Below, in pieces: positions 8,167-15,164 of a stretch of DNA of 15,164 nt. The stretch's first letter is position 1, and the number at the start of each line of letters is the position of its first letter. A program made the translations under genes and the position numbers. Source of the DNA: Thalassiosira profunda (Eukaryota > Bacillariophyta > Thalassiosirophyceae > Thalassiosirales > Thalassiosiraceae); the NCBI GenBank assembly GCA_036939355.1, contig JALLAP010001944.1:1-15164 (forward strand), given 5' to 3'. The notes under the pieces are model-generated. The model did not search any database and was not told where the DNA came from. It saw only the letters and a program-made list of their open reading frames with translations.

Positions 8167-9195
8167 TTACCTCCTATGGCGGGTCCTCCTGCGGGGTAGC
8201 TCCTTCTCCTCTTCCTCTTCCGACTCAGACTATCTGCTCCACTGCCTCTTCTTTGTCGTTGTGCTATCCTCGAGGCCATCGTCGCGGGAACCGCGAGAGT
8301 GCCTCTGTCTCGTAGGACTCGCCTCTTCCGACCTCGTCCGAGAGAGATGGAGCGCAACCGAGGAAAGCCCGTGTGCAGAGAGGTCGATTCCCATGCCAAA
8401 CGCGTCTAACTGTCTGCTGACTTGGAGAGCTAGTTGAATAGCACCGTTGCAAAGTCGCGCTCTGAGGAGATGGGTTCCTTAACGGGAGCGTTCTTTAGGG
8501 ACAGGGTTTTGACGGGTGAAGTTGGATCGCCATCGGGCCTCAGCGATGAGGCGTTGACAATCGGCTCGCCTGACAATGCCACCTTGTCCTCAAAGGGCGA
8601 GGTAGAGGCGTCTTCATCGGCCTCGACGGACCTCTTTTCAGAGGACGACGCTTTAGTGAGATGACCACGGTGTTAGACGGCGACACTGACACCTTGACGG
8701 GCGCCTCCATCTTGATAGGCTCGTGAGCACGCATTTGTAAGGGTGTTCTCGACAGGCTCGCCGGGCTTGGGCGCCGGCCGATTGGACATCAACTTCTCTT
8801 CTAGGTCGATGCTTCATTAGTCAGAGATGATCGGACGAGGGTGCCTCGCCAGAGAAATGATGCCTCGGGAGAACGTTCCTCCCCGGAACAGTACACGGTG
8901 CTTTTTTGCTGGAAAACAAACTCAAGGAGCATGCAAAGAGAATGAAAGCGCCAGGCGCGAATAGATTGAGTGCATCAGCACAAAGAGCTTGCTCGAGCCG
9001 AGGCGGCTCCTCAACGAGCAGGGCTCCTCTTGGCTGCCGCCCGCCGCTGTTCCTCTTTCGGGCCCTCTCGCTCTTGCTCAAATTGAGACGCCACGAGGTC
9101 ACTGGCAATGATTCTGAACGGGCTCGAGGCGCTCTCGAAGATGGCTGCAGTAGCTTGGCCTTGCTCTGGTCGTTAGCCGAGAGATAGTGGATCAT
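8167..9195 (-). pseudogene. Decayed protein-coding remnant, copy 2, family unknown
   Basis: This is the better preserved copy of the remnant seen at 208-1262. On the minus strand, 9173-9011 reads through SSPFRIIASDLVASQFE to a Glu/Arg-rich stretch and a TGA also present in copy 1. Next, 8813-8719 contains LEEKLMSNRPAPKPGEPVEN, and 8720-8430 contains KASSSEKRSVEADEDASTS and ISSERDFATVLFN before an in-frame TAG. Finally, 8430-8167 contains an acidic-to-basic piece, SESEEEEEKELPRRRTRHRR, ending at a stop. A one-base deletion near 8660, relative to copy 1, shifts the third piece. The shape (Ser/Pro-rich, acidic then basic) would fit a gag-like or nuclear protein, but no domain is recognised. The 131-aa open frame 8821-9216 on the same strand overlaps the first pieces in another frame and reads less naturally in its first part. 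Confidence 0.45.
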
Positions 9196-9582
9196 TGCTC
9201 TTGATCCGATGCTCAAACGAATGGCCTCATTTTAAAATAACTAGCGCCTGTTAGCAGAAGAGATCCGTAAATCAAAAAGAGACACGTCTTATGTGTCTGG
9301 CAAAGACGGCATGGCGCTCGGGCTGTGCTGGTCCAATCATCGGCCTCAGGTATCAGATAGAGAGCAGGGCTATCACATCGGTGCTTTGTGGCGTTTGAAA
9401 CGGACGTCAGCTGAAGACACGCGCCTGGAGCAGAGATGCCAGGTGCTCAGGTCGTGCTGTATTTTCATCAGCCTAGGATTATCTATTTGTAGCATGGCAG
9501 GACTATCACATTCAACTTCTCAGGACTACCTGTAGATACCCACGTCGGAATTCGGGGCTGTCCGGGAACGACTTTCGCGAGG

Positions 9583-11092
9583 GGCTCTCCCATAAAAAAT
9601 ATTGCAATTGCTTCTCTCCCCTGCAGACATTTTGCAATTCTTATTCCCTCCCACTCTCCGTCCCCGCAGTCACAGAAATGCCTCCCATATTTGATTGTTG
9701 CATATGTTCTCGCCCCTGCAGACTATTTGCAAATCCCTTCCATCTCCCCCATTCCCTCTCCAAGCCGTGGATTGCTGGGGCAGTGTGCCACTCCCCCGAA
9801 GCCCAAAGCTGCTTCCAGCCGCGCCGTCGGATCCACGCACCACGAGGCAGTTTTAGGGAGCCGGGGGAGGTCGTCCGCGGGGTGAGAGGTGAGTGGAAGG
9901 CCGCCGGAAGCTACGGTTCATGAGATGTGTTGCAGTGCAAGCGGTAGGGACCGACGGCTCCGGCAGCCACGCTGACGCTCGCCGACGCCTATGCTGAGCC
10001 GATAACAAACACGGCGGCCGGGTGGGAGTCGCGGAGGGGCTGGGCGGTGAGGTCGCCAGAGGCGAGGCCGCGGGCGTAACGGTGCAGGTGTGGCGGCGGT
10101 GCACCTGGACGGCCTGCGGCGGCGGCGGATCCGTCGGCCAGGAGGGCGCGCGCCAGTGGCTACGCGGAGCCGATAACGACACTGGAGGAGCACCGGCCGT
10201 GTCGGCGTCGTGGAGGCGCGAGGTGGTGGAGGAGAGGCCGGAGCGATGGTGCACCCAGCGGCCGACGGCCTTGGTGGCACCGGCGGCGGAGGAGCGGTGG
10301 CGCCGCCGGCCGTGGACGGCCGCGGCGAGGGGGGCGCTACGGTGCGGTGGTGCGAGCGTTGGGCGGCTGGCGCCGCCGGTAGGGGGGAGGAAGAGGGTGG
10401 CCGAGCTATTGTACTGGTTTGCTCTCTCTAGCTGGGTTGGGGGCGTCGCGGTCGGTCACCTGATTTTTTGAGGGGGCAATTGCAATTTTGTACCCCAGTT
10501 GATATCATATTATTCCCACAGGGAGGGGACACGTCGGCCACAGTGGGATTCGAACCCCGGGGGTCCAAAAAAGAGGGCGGTGGCCGGGGGTGCCGCCCCC
10601 AATACCCTGTCCCAAGCAACAGGCTTCCTTTTCCCAGCTTCTTAGCTTGCTTTCGGACCACGCTCTGCCTCGAGGACAGGGAAGAGGGGGCAAAAAAAGA
10701 GGGCTGCCCTTTGCCCCCTGAAATCAAGGATCTTCTTCAACATCAAGAAGGATCTTCGTCAACAAGAAGAGAAGTTGTTGACGGGTAGGTTGCAGTGCGA
10801 ACGGGAGGGGCAGCTCGTCTTACTATGCGGAGGAGACGACGCAGCAATTGCAAACAAAGAAAAGGAACTGAATCGAGGTAAAAAATTGCGGCGGTGCGGT
10901 GCAGCGAACCTGGTGTGCACCCCGGCGGCCGATGCCTGGACATTGCCGGCGATGAAGGAGTGGCGGCACCGGCCCCAGTAATCAACAACCAATCTAGCGC
11001 AGCACGGCTGTGCGTTTGCAGAGCATCGGTCTGCTGATGGGGCCAATACTGGCGGGGGAAGAGGGGGCGGAGGCTACATGATTGCTCTAGCT
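9583..11092 (+). repeat. AT-to-GC-rich module, copy 2
   Basis: Same boundary words as copy 1 (CTCTCCCATAAAA to ATTGCTCTAGCT). It includes 10312-10539, which copy 1 lacks. The part near 10312-10420, with CGGCTGGCGCCGCCGGTAGG, is found again in the third module at about 13450-13545, so copy 1 most likely lost it. Confidence 0.75.
10540..10785 (+). repeat. T-arm-like block with terminal hairpin, copy 2
   Basis: Counterpart of 2368-2612, again opening with GTGGGATTCGAACCCC and closing with the CGTCAACAA/TTGTTGACG hairpin at 10757-10783. The left neighbour here is AT-richer sequence ending in CCCACAG-like words, not the GC-rich tract seen in copy 1. The T-arm-like word is unchanged between copies. 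Confidence 0.55.
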
Positions 11093-11100
11093 AGGAAGCT

Positions 11101-11330
11101 GGCGGTGGTCACGACGGCTCGTCCGGCGTGAAAGAAGAAGGCCTTGCGGGACCGCCGGCCCCTCCGGCGTGATGGCAGGCACTCTGGTGTGACGACCGGC
11201 CGTCCAACGTGACTGCTTTTTCCCACAGATTTTGCTTTTGCTCTGGGTGTGATTTCTGTCTCGTGACGACCGGCTTGACAGCGTGACTTCCGTCTCTGAG
11301 AAAGAGTCAAAGGGTTACCCCGACGTGATT
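11101..11330. repeat. Cluster of degenerate GGYGTGA motifs, copy 2
   Basis: Exact GGYGTGA words lie at 11125, 11166, 11186 and 11246, with degraded versions near 11280 and 11322. It matches the cluster at 3891-4140 and has lost two exact words relative to it. Confidence 0.45.
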
Positions 11331-12574
11331 CCAGTGTAACTCCAAGGTGTTCTCATTGCCTGCTTGTTCTTCTCACCGCTATCGAAACCTCATCCCCTCT
11401 CTAGATAGACGGCTGCTCCCCTCCGCCTCCGCCACGGCAATCGGTCCACGGCATTTGAGCCGTTGTTGGTGATGTGGTCTTTACCGTAAGCTTCTCTGCC
11501 GCTCTCTAACGGACTGGTTCGGACAGAGTGGAGAGGAGACTGGTGGAGGCCGAGGGTAATAATACGCTTGGTGACGGCGCGAGCATGAGGACGATGGCGG
11601 TTGATGGATGGTTGGTGCCCGGCAAATGCTAGGGTTGCCATAAGAAGGGTTTGCAAGAGACAAGAACAAAAACGAGCAACCAAGTTCGCGACTGTGAAAC
11701 GGAGAGTGGTGCGAGGGCGTGAGGGTGAGGACAACATGGATCATGAGAATACGGCTGCAAGGTCAGTTGCAAAGATGATTGAAAATATTTGGCCTTGCAA
11801 TTATTAAATGTAGCATTTGTAATGCACATGCACCATCCTACCCTTCCAACTCCACTCCCAACAAACACACTCTGTATCGTACTCTATCACCCCTCTCTTC
11901 ATTTCATTGTCCCCCACCCCCAACCCCAGGGCATGACCCCTATATTCTTGCTCCCGTGCCCCCCACGTTCCCCCTCTCCGACGGCACCTCTCTACGTTTG
12001 TTTGTTGCGGGTTGCAATTCAACCGGCTTGGTCTCTCCCGCTCTCTCTTTCTCTTTAAAAATATCCCTCTTGTCTCTAGTTGGGCGGGCGGGTCAATGCA
12101 AAGAGGGCTCGGTATGACAGCTTGGCATTGCGAGAGTACCTGGGCAGTTGGCGTCCGGGATGGGGGGCACACGCGCTGGCACCTGCATGAAAGCTCGTCA
12201 GTGGCTGAGGATGACACGATGATAAAGGATATGGCTGGGCAGAGGTGGCAGCGGAGCCTTCTCAGGGTTGCTGGGGCCTGCCGGCATGGTTGAGGTTGAG
12301 CGGGGTGGACACAGCCGTTGGTGCACCCGAGCTGCCGGGGCCTCCAACGGCATCAGTGATGGCTCTGGGCATGTGCCACCGGGCTCTCTTGTCGGGCGGC
12401 TGGAGATGTGCTGCCACGGCTAGAAGAGAGGGGCGGTGGACATGTGAGCACAGCATCCGGTTCGACGTTGGTGCACCCGGGTGGCCGCCGCCTCCGACGC
12501 CATCAGCAAGGCTAAGGAATCGCATAGATAGTAATTCCTACGTGGGCGGCCGGCAAATCAGCGTCTGGGTTAGG
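11331..12574. other. Stretch without a supported gene, copy 2
   Basis: This is the counterpart of 4141-5587. The pyrimidine-rich middle (about 11820-12060) and the GC-rich tail (12090-12520) carry only open frames that are not kept between copies. The tail lacks about one unit of the roughly 200-bp tandem repeat present in copy 1. Confidence 0.5.
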
Positions 12575-12657
12575 GGTGTGCAATTGCAATTATAAAAATA
12601 TTGGCAATTCACTTGGTAGTTATTTTTTAAACTACTAAAATTTGCACACATCTTGTG

Positions 12658-12682
12658 GCTGCCTTTAGCCGCTAAAGGCAGC
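12658..12682. other. Perfect 12-bp palindrome with one-base spacer
   Basis: GCTGCCTTTAGC, one C, then GCTAAAGGCAGC. It lies between the end of copy 2 and the start of the third module, in AT-rich sequence unique within the window. It could be a transposon footprint, a hairpin end or a cruciform-prone site. Confidence 0.75.
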
Positions 12683-12708
12683 TGAAGGTACTTTGCCATA
12701 AAAGCGGG

Positions 12709-13583
12709 CAGGGGCTCTCCCCGGCTCCCCCATAAAATATGGCAATTCATCTCTCCCCTGCATACACATATTTGCAATTCGTGCTCCGTCCGCATTCTCC
12801 CTCTCTCCCCTCCATTATTGCAACTGCAAATGCCAGAGGGGTGCACCGGCTCCCTCTTTCCACGTCCTTTGCAACTCCCCTCCCCTGGCTGCCCACAAAG
12901 AACCAAGGCAAAATTGTTCATGGGCAAATCAGCCCTATTGCAGTTGCAAACCGCCTCTCTAGCGGCCTCTGCCAGGGAGGAGTGTGGTTTATATGCCCCC
13001 TTTCCCATCTCCCATCTTTATTTGATTGTTGCATGAGTATGTGCACTTCATTGCAATTGATCTCTCCCCGTAATAAATTTTTGCAATGGTTGTCCCCCGA
13101 TATCCCAAAGCCGCTTCTGCCCATGCCGTTGGTTCCTCTGCGCCATTAGTCAATTCGGGGGAGCGGGAGGAGGCCGTTCGTGGGATGGGAGGATGAGTGG
13201 AGGCCGCGGGGGGAGCGACGAATCATGATATGTGGTGGCGTTGCAAATGGGGCAGATCGCCGGCTCCGTCGGCCACGCGGGCGTACGTCGACGTCGGCGC
13301 GGGGCGGATAACGATGGTGGAGGGGTGCCGCCGGCGTGAGGGCGTCGTGGAGGGGCGGGGCGGTGACGGCCGTGGAGGCGAGGCCGCGGAAGCGACGACG
13401 GTGCACCTCAGCGGCCGCCGGCCTTGACGGCGCCGGTGGCAGGAGAGGAGCGCCGCCAGCCGGAGAGATCGACGGTCGGATCAAGGGCAGCGCGGCTGTG
13501 CGGTGGTGCGGGCATTGGACGGCTGGCGCCGCCGGTAGGGACGGGGGAAGATGGGGCCGCCGGCGGCGCATTATTGCTCTAGC
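12709..13583 (+). repeat. Third, diverged copy of the AT-to-GC-rich module
   Basis: It follows the same order as copies 1 and 2: CTCCCCCATAAAATAT-like start, TTGCAA words, TTTGATTGTTGCAT, GATATCCCAAAGCCGCTTC, a GGGGGAGCGGGAGGAGG-like stretch, GGCGGATAACGATGG, CGGCTGGCGCCGCCGGTAGG and finally ATTGCTCTAGCT at 13572-13583. Divergence is far higher than between copies 1 and 2. The T-arm-like block and everything linked to it are absent, so this looks like the uninterrupted form. The 195-aa minus-strand frame over it is Pro/Arg/Ala-rich and crosses the module edge. Confidence 0.65.
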
Positions 13584-13607
13584 TTTAGGTTTGTGGTGGC
13601 TCAAAAA

Positions 13608-13627
13608 AGTGCCGGCCGGCCGGCACT
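13608..13627. other. Perfect 20-bp palindrome
   Basis: AGTGCCGGCC followed by its exact complement GGCCGGCACT, with no spacer, directly after an A-run and about 25 bases past the end of the third module. CCGG/CGG-rich content makes it a plausible cytosine-methylation target. It does not have the spacing expected of a Helitron 3' end. Confidence 0.8.
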
Positions 13628-13646
13628 GAATCTTATCTAAAATGTA

Positions 13647-13855
13647 CTTATTCCTGTGTATTTTTCTACTGGAAGAGGTGGGACATGAGGGTTTTTGGCG
13701 GTGGGCAGGCAGTAAAAAGGCAGTAATAATCAAACAACTTTTGTGGGGTGGGCAGTAGAGTGAAAGCCAACTCCTGTGTAATTTAGCACAACTTCTGTGT
13801 AGTTTAGCCTACACAGGAGTCGTTTGGGGGTCCAGCGTTAGGTACAAAAGTTGTG
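13647..13855. repeat. Family of AACTYYTGTGTA-like motifs in both orientations
   Basis: Plus-strand versions occur near 13649, 13734, 13769 and 13790, and minus-strand versions near 13810-13820 and 13844-13854. This gives nested perfect inverted repeats: 11 bp (13734-13744 with 13844-13854) and 11 bp (13770-13780 with 13810-13820). Two plus units are direct repeats with period about 21 that continue into RTTTAGC. The sequence between the nested arms pairs poorly, so this is a motif cluster or a decayed short element rather than one clean stem. Confidence 0.6.
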
Positions 13856-13864
13856 TAGAAGTCA

Positions 13865-13955
13865 GTTGGCCAGTTGAAGAGGTCTCTTTTCAGAGGTCAA
13901 CTGGGCAACAAGTTGGCCTGTTGGAGGGGGAGTCAACTGCAACTGGGCAACTCGA
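13865..13955. repeat. CAACTGGGCAAC micro-repeats
   Basis: GTCAACTGGGCAAC at 13896-13909 and CAACTGGGCAACT at 13940-13952 are direct repeats. AGTTGGCC words at 13865 and 13911 give inverted relatives. No gene is visible from 13628 to about 14430. Confidence 0.45.
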
Positions 13956-14257
13956 AATGGCAGGAACCGATCTAATTATTACCAGGCAAATTTTGTCCGT
14001 CCGTCTGCAATATTGCCCTTTGAGTGCCGCGTACGTACTTTTTGATAGGTACTATATTGCCCACCGGTACTAAACAGAGAAAGTTAGCAGGTTAATGACG
14101 CCAATGCGAAGCCCAATTCAAGCTTCGTGGAGAGACAAATATTGGCGCAAAAAGGGCAAGCGAAGAAGTCTGCACGGAGGAGTTTTTTTCGTGGCTGGCC
14201 CGCACACCGCACAAAACAGACACGTTGCAACTCTTCTACGTAAAAGCTAGCTAATTT

Positions 14258-14357
14258 GTTAGGGGAGAAAAGCCCCTAACTTTGCGCACGCTTTTCGGCG
14301 ACAAGAGCTCCGAAAGTTGATGTACCGAATCCCGACGAAACGTAGATTAGGTACATC
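14258..14357. other. Two short inverted repeats upstream of the right-edge gene
   Basis: GTTAGGGG (14258-14265) and CCCCTAAC (14273-14280) form an 8-bp stem with a seven-base loop. GATGTACC (14319-14326) and GGTACATC (14350-14357) form a second 8-bp stem. They lie 185-285 bases upstream of the start codon, in what would be promoter sequence. No role can be assigned. Confidence 0.5.
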
Positions 14358-14432
14358 CCGTCGGATGCACCCATGTTTGGGTAGCGATGGCGCTAGCCAA
14401 GCGCAAAGGTCACCATTAGAATGTTAGCTCAC

Positions 14433-14444
14433 TCTAAAAATAAG
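14433..14444 (+). promoter_or_regulatory. TATA-like site of the right-edge gene (weak)
   Basis: TCTAAAAATAAG lies 98 bases upstream of the start codon at 14542. With the usual plant spacing of about 30 bases, transcription would start near 14465-14475, giving a short leader rich in CAA words (CAACCACCAAACCAACAACA), which is typical of plant leaders. The match to TATAAATA is imperfect. Confidence 0.25.
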
Positions 14445-14503
14445 CCAAAAAATTGCCTCCCGCGCGTTGTTTTGTATCCGCAACCACCAAACCAACAACA
14501 ACA

Positions 14504-14707
14504 ATGCACCTTCCCCCTTCCCCCTCGGCTTGCTCCCAACCATGTGCGACAACGACGACTGCTCAGACTCCTTCTCGGCGGAGATGGAGACGCTGCTCGG
14601 TCCGCCAGTGCGGCCGCCTTCACCGCCGACCTCGCCGTCGCTGGCCGCGCCCAACAACGAGGAAGGTGCCTCCGAGGCCGAGGCCGGTGGTGCACCCCCA
14701 CCCTTGA
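14504..14707 (+). other. Overlapping upstream ORF
   Basis: An ATG in good context (AACAATGC) opens 38 bases before the main start in another frame and runs 67 codons to a TGA at 14705-14707, well inside the main CDS. If both lie on the same transcript it would reduce initiation at 14542, unless scanning is leaky or the transcript starts downstream. The encoded string is Arg/Pro-rich and looks like a frame shadow, so I read it as a possible regulatory uORF, not a protein gene. Confidence 0.3.
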
Positions 14708-15164
14708 GCGACCGCGAGGCCAAGGCCCACGCCGCTGGGCTGGCGGCGGCGGGTGGGGAGTTTGTTCCGGCGACGAACAAACCGAAGAGACCCCGCACGA
14801 AAGGGAAAGGACAGAACCGGGAGAAGGCGGAATATCTGAGGGAGAAGCGCTGGCAGGCTAAATATGACGAGGGGCGGGAAGAATATCTGCGATCGCACCC
14901 GACCTCGCCGCCTGCGCCAAATAATGCAACAACCCTCAGCACCGCTGCCTCGTCGTCGAGGCCATCTTCGCCATCGTCGTCGAGGTCATCGTCGCCGAGG
15001 CCGCCTTCACCATCGACGAGGTCGCCACCTGCCCCGTCAGCCACATCGCCGCCTGCACCTGCACCATTGGAGAGATCGTCGCCCGCCCCATCGCCTCCTC
15101 CACGCGCCAATGGAGCCGCTGCCGCTCGTCAGCAACGATTGAGGCCTTCAGAACGGTGGCGTTC
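14542..15164 (+). CDS. Acidic, Pro/Ser-rich protein with charged helical segment, 5' partial CDS
   Basis: Best gene in the window: 207 codons with no stop, still open at the right edge. The frame is open from 14428; the first in-frame ATG is at 14542 with A at -3. Most codons end in G or C, as in grass genes. Residues 1-16 are acidic (MCDNDDCSDSFSAEME). About 20-53 are Pro/Ser/Ala-rich, and 80-93 are basic (KPKRPRTKGKGQNR), a possible nuclear localisation signal. About 94-117 form a charged, probably helical segment with two EYLR motifs (97-100 and 114-117). About 118-193 are a low-complexity Ser/Pro/Arg stretch with RSSSPRPPSPS-like repeats. There is no signal peptide or membrane segment. 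I do not recognise the family. A nuclear or nucleic-acid-binding protein is a reasonable inference, either a host protein or the N-terminal part of a transposon-encoded one. The rest lies beyond the window. Confidence 0.6.
   Translation, partial: MCDNDDCSDSFSAEMETLLGPPVRPPSPPTSPSLAAPNNEEGASEAEAGGAPPPLSDREAKAHAAGLAAAGGEFVPATNKPKRPRTKGKGQNREKAEYLREKRWQAKYDEGREEYLRSHPTSPPAPNNATTLSTAASSSRPSSPSSSRSSSPRPPSPSTRSPPAPSATSPPAPAPLERSSPAPSPPPRANGAAAARQQRLRPSERWR

Larger units (their letters stand above)
8026..12574 (+). repeat. Long direct repeat, copy 2
   Basis: Collinear with copy 1 in the same orientation. The offset between copies falls from about 7959 bases at the left end to 6987 at the right end. 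This reflects the larger sequence missing from copy 2 (equivalents of 2613-3576 and 5326-5530), partly balanced by 10312-10539. Similarity ends after GGTTAGG at 12568-12574. Confidence 0.95.

Noticed and set aside
10022..10471. 149-aa plus-strand open frame in the GC-rich module
   Set aside because: The matching frame in copy 1 diverges after about 50 residues because of indels, and the composition is Gly/Arg/Ala low complexity.
54..12574. LTR retrotransposon made of the two long repeats
   Set aside because: No TG/CA termini, tRNA-complementary primer site, polypurine tract or reverse transcriptase, integrase or protease motif was seen in either orientation. Kept only as a question in the findings.
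13608..13640. Helitron 3' end at the 20-bp palindrome followed by CTGA
   Set aside because: The CTGA overlaps the palindrome instead of following it at the usual distance, and the next base is A rather than T.
13146..13733. 195-aa minus-strand open frame over the third module
   Set aside because: Pro/Arg/Ala-rich, crosses the module boundary and the 20-bp palindrome, and matches the corresponding frames in the other copies only in a short basic stretch.
12568..14280. hAT-like element with GTTAGGGG and CCCCTAAC ends
   Set aside because: The left word is partly shared with copy 1, where no element follows. The match is only 8 bp, and there is no 8-bp target duplication.
14424..15110. 228-aa minus-strand open frame at the right edge
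   Set aside because: It is the antisense shadow of the plus-strand CDS at 14542. The Gly/Asp-rich part is the complement of the Ser/Pro codons.
1..15164. CRISPR array, prokaryotic operon or phage genes
   Set aside because: No regularly spaced repeats with unique spacers, no Shine-Dalgarno-linked gene runs, and sequence style typical of a plant nuclear genome.

Overview
The window looks like repeat-rich nuclear DNA of a flowering plant, most likely a grass. The signs are long CT and CCTT microsatellites, an AAACCCTAG telo-box leader, GC-rich islands beside AT-rich spacer, strong third-position GC in the one convincing reading frame, and no operon or ribosome-binding-site logic. No named gene family is recognised with confidence. 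The organism call is an inference from sequence style.

The layout is dominated by a long direct duplication. Copy 1 runs from the left edge to about 5587 and copy 2 from about 8013 to 12574, separated by a 2.4 kb spacer. By eye the copies are about 95% identical where they align cleanly, but they differ by large blocks. Copy 1 carries a 964-bp segment (2613-3576) missing from copy 2. Copy 2 carries about 230 bp (10312-10539) missing from copy 1. Copy 1 also carries about 205 bp (5326-5530) missing from copy 2. A third, older and partial relative of the inner GC-rich module follows at 12709-13583 and helps decide which copy lost what. Each copy holds, in order: a microsatellite, a decayed protein-coding remnant read on the minus strand, an AT-rich to GC-rich module, a block with a tRNA T-arm-like motif ending in a perfect hairpin, a cluster of GGYGTGA motifs, a gene-poor stretch, and a GC-rich tail.

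The spacer (5588-8012) is poor in G on the plus strand and rich in TGCAA words. It contains a duplicated leader ending in a telo-box and an ATG, a 145-bp MITE-like inverted-repeat element, a CAGCC-rich low-complexity tract and one unassigned minus-strand ORF. The right end (13628-15164) leaves the duplicated sequence. It has several small palindromes and motif clusters, a weak TATA-like site, and then the best gene in the window: a 5' partial plus-strand CDS starting at 14542 and still open at the right edge. It encodes an acidic, Pro/Ser-rich protein with a basic stretch and a charged helix-like segment.

The genes do not form a pathway. The window is best read as a decayed, duplicated repeat landscape next to the 5' end of one real-looking plant gene or transposon-encoded gene. 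I found no convincing new biological system. The most useful leads are the duplication history, the shared minus-strand remnant, and the unrecognised protein at the right edge.
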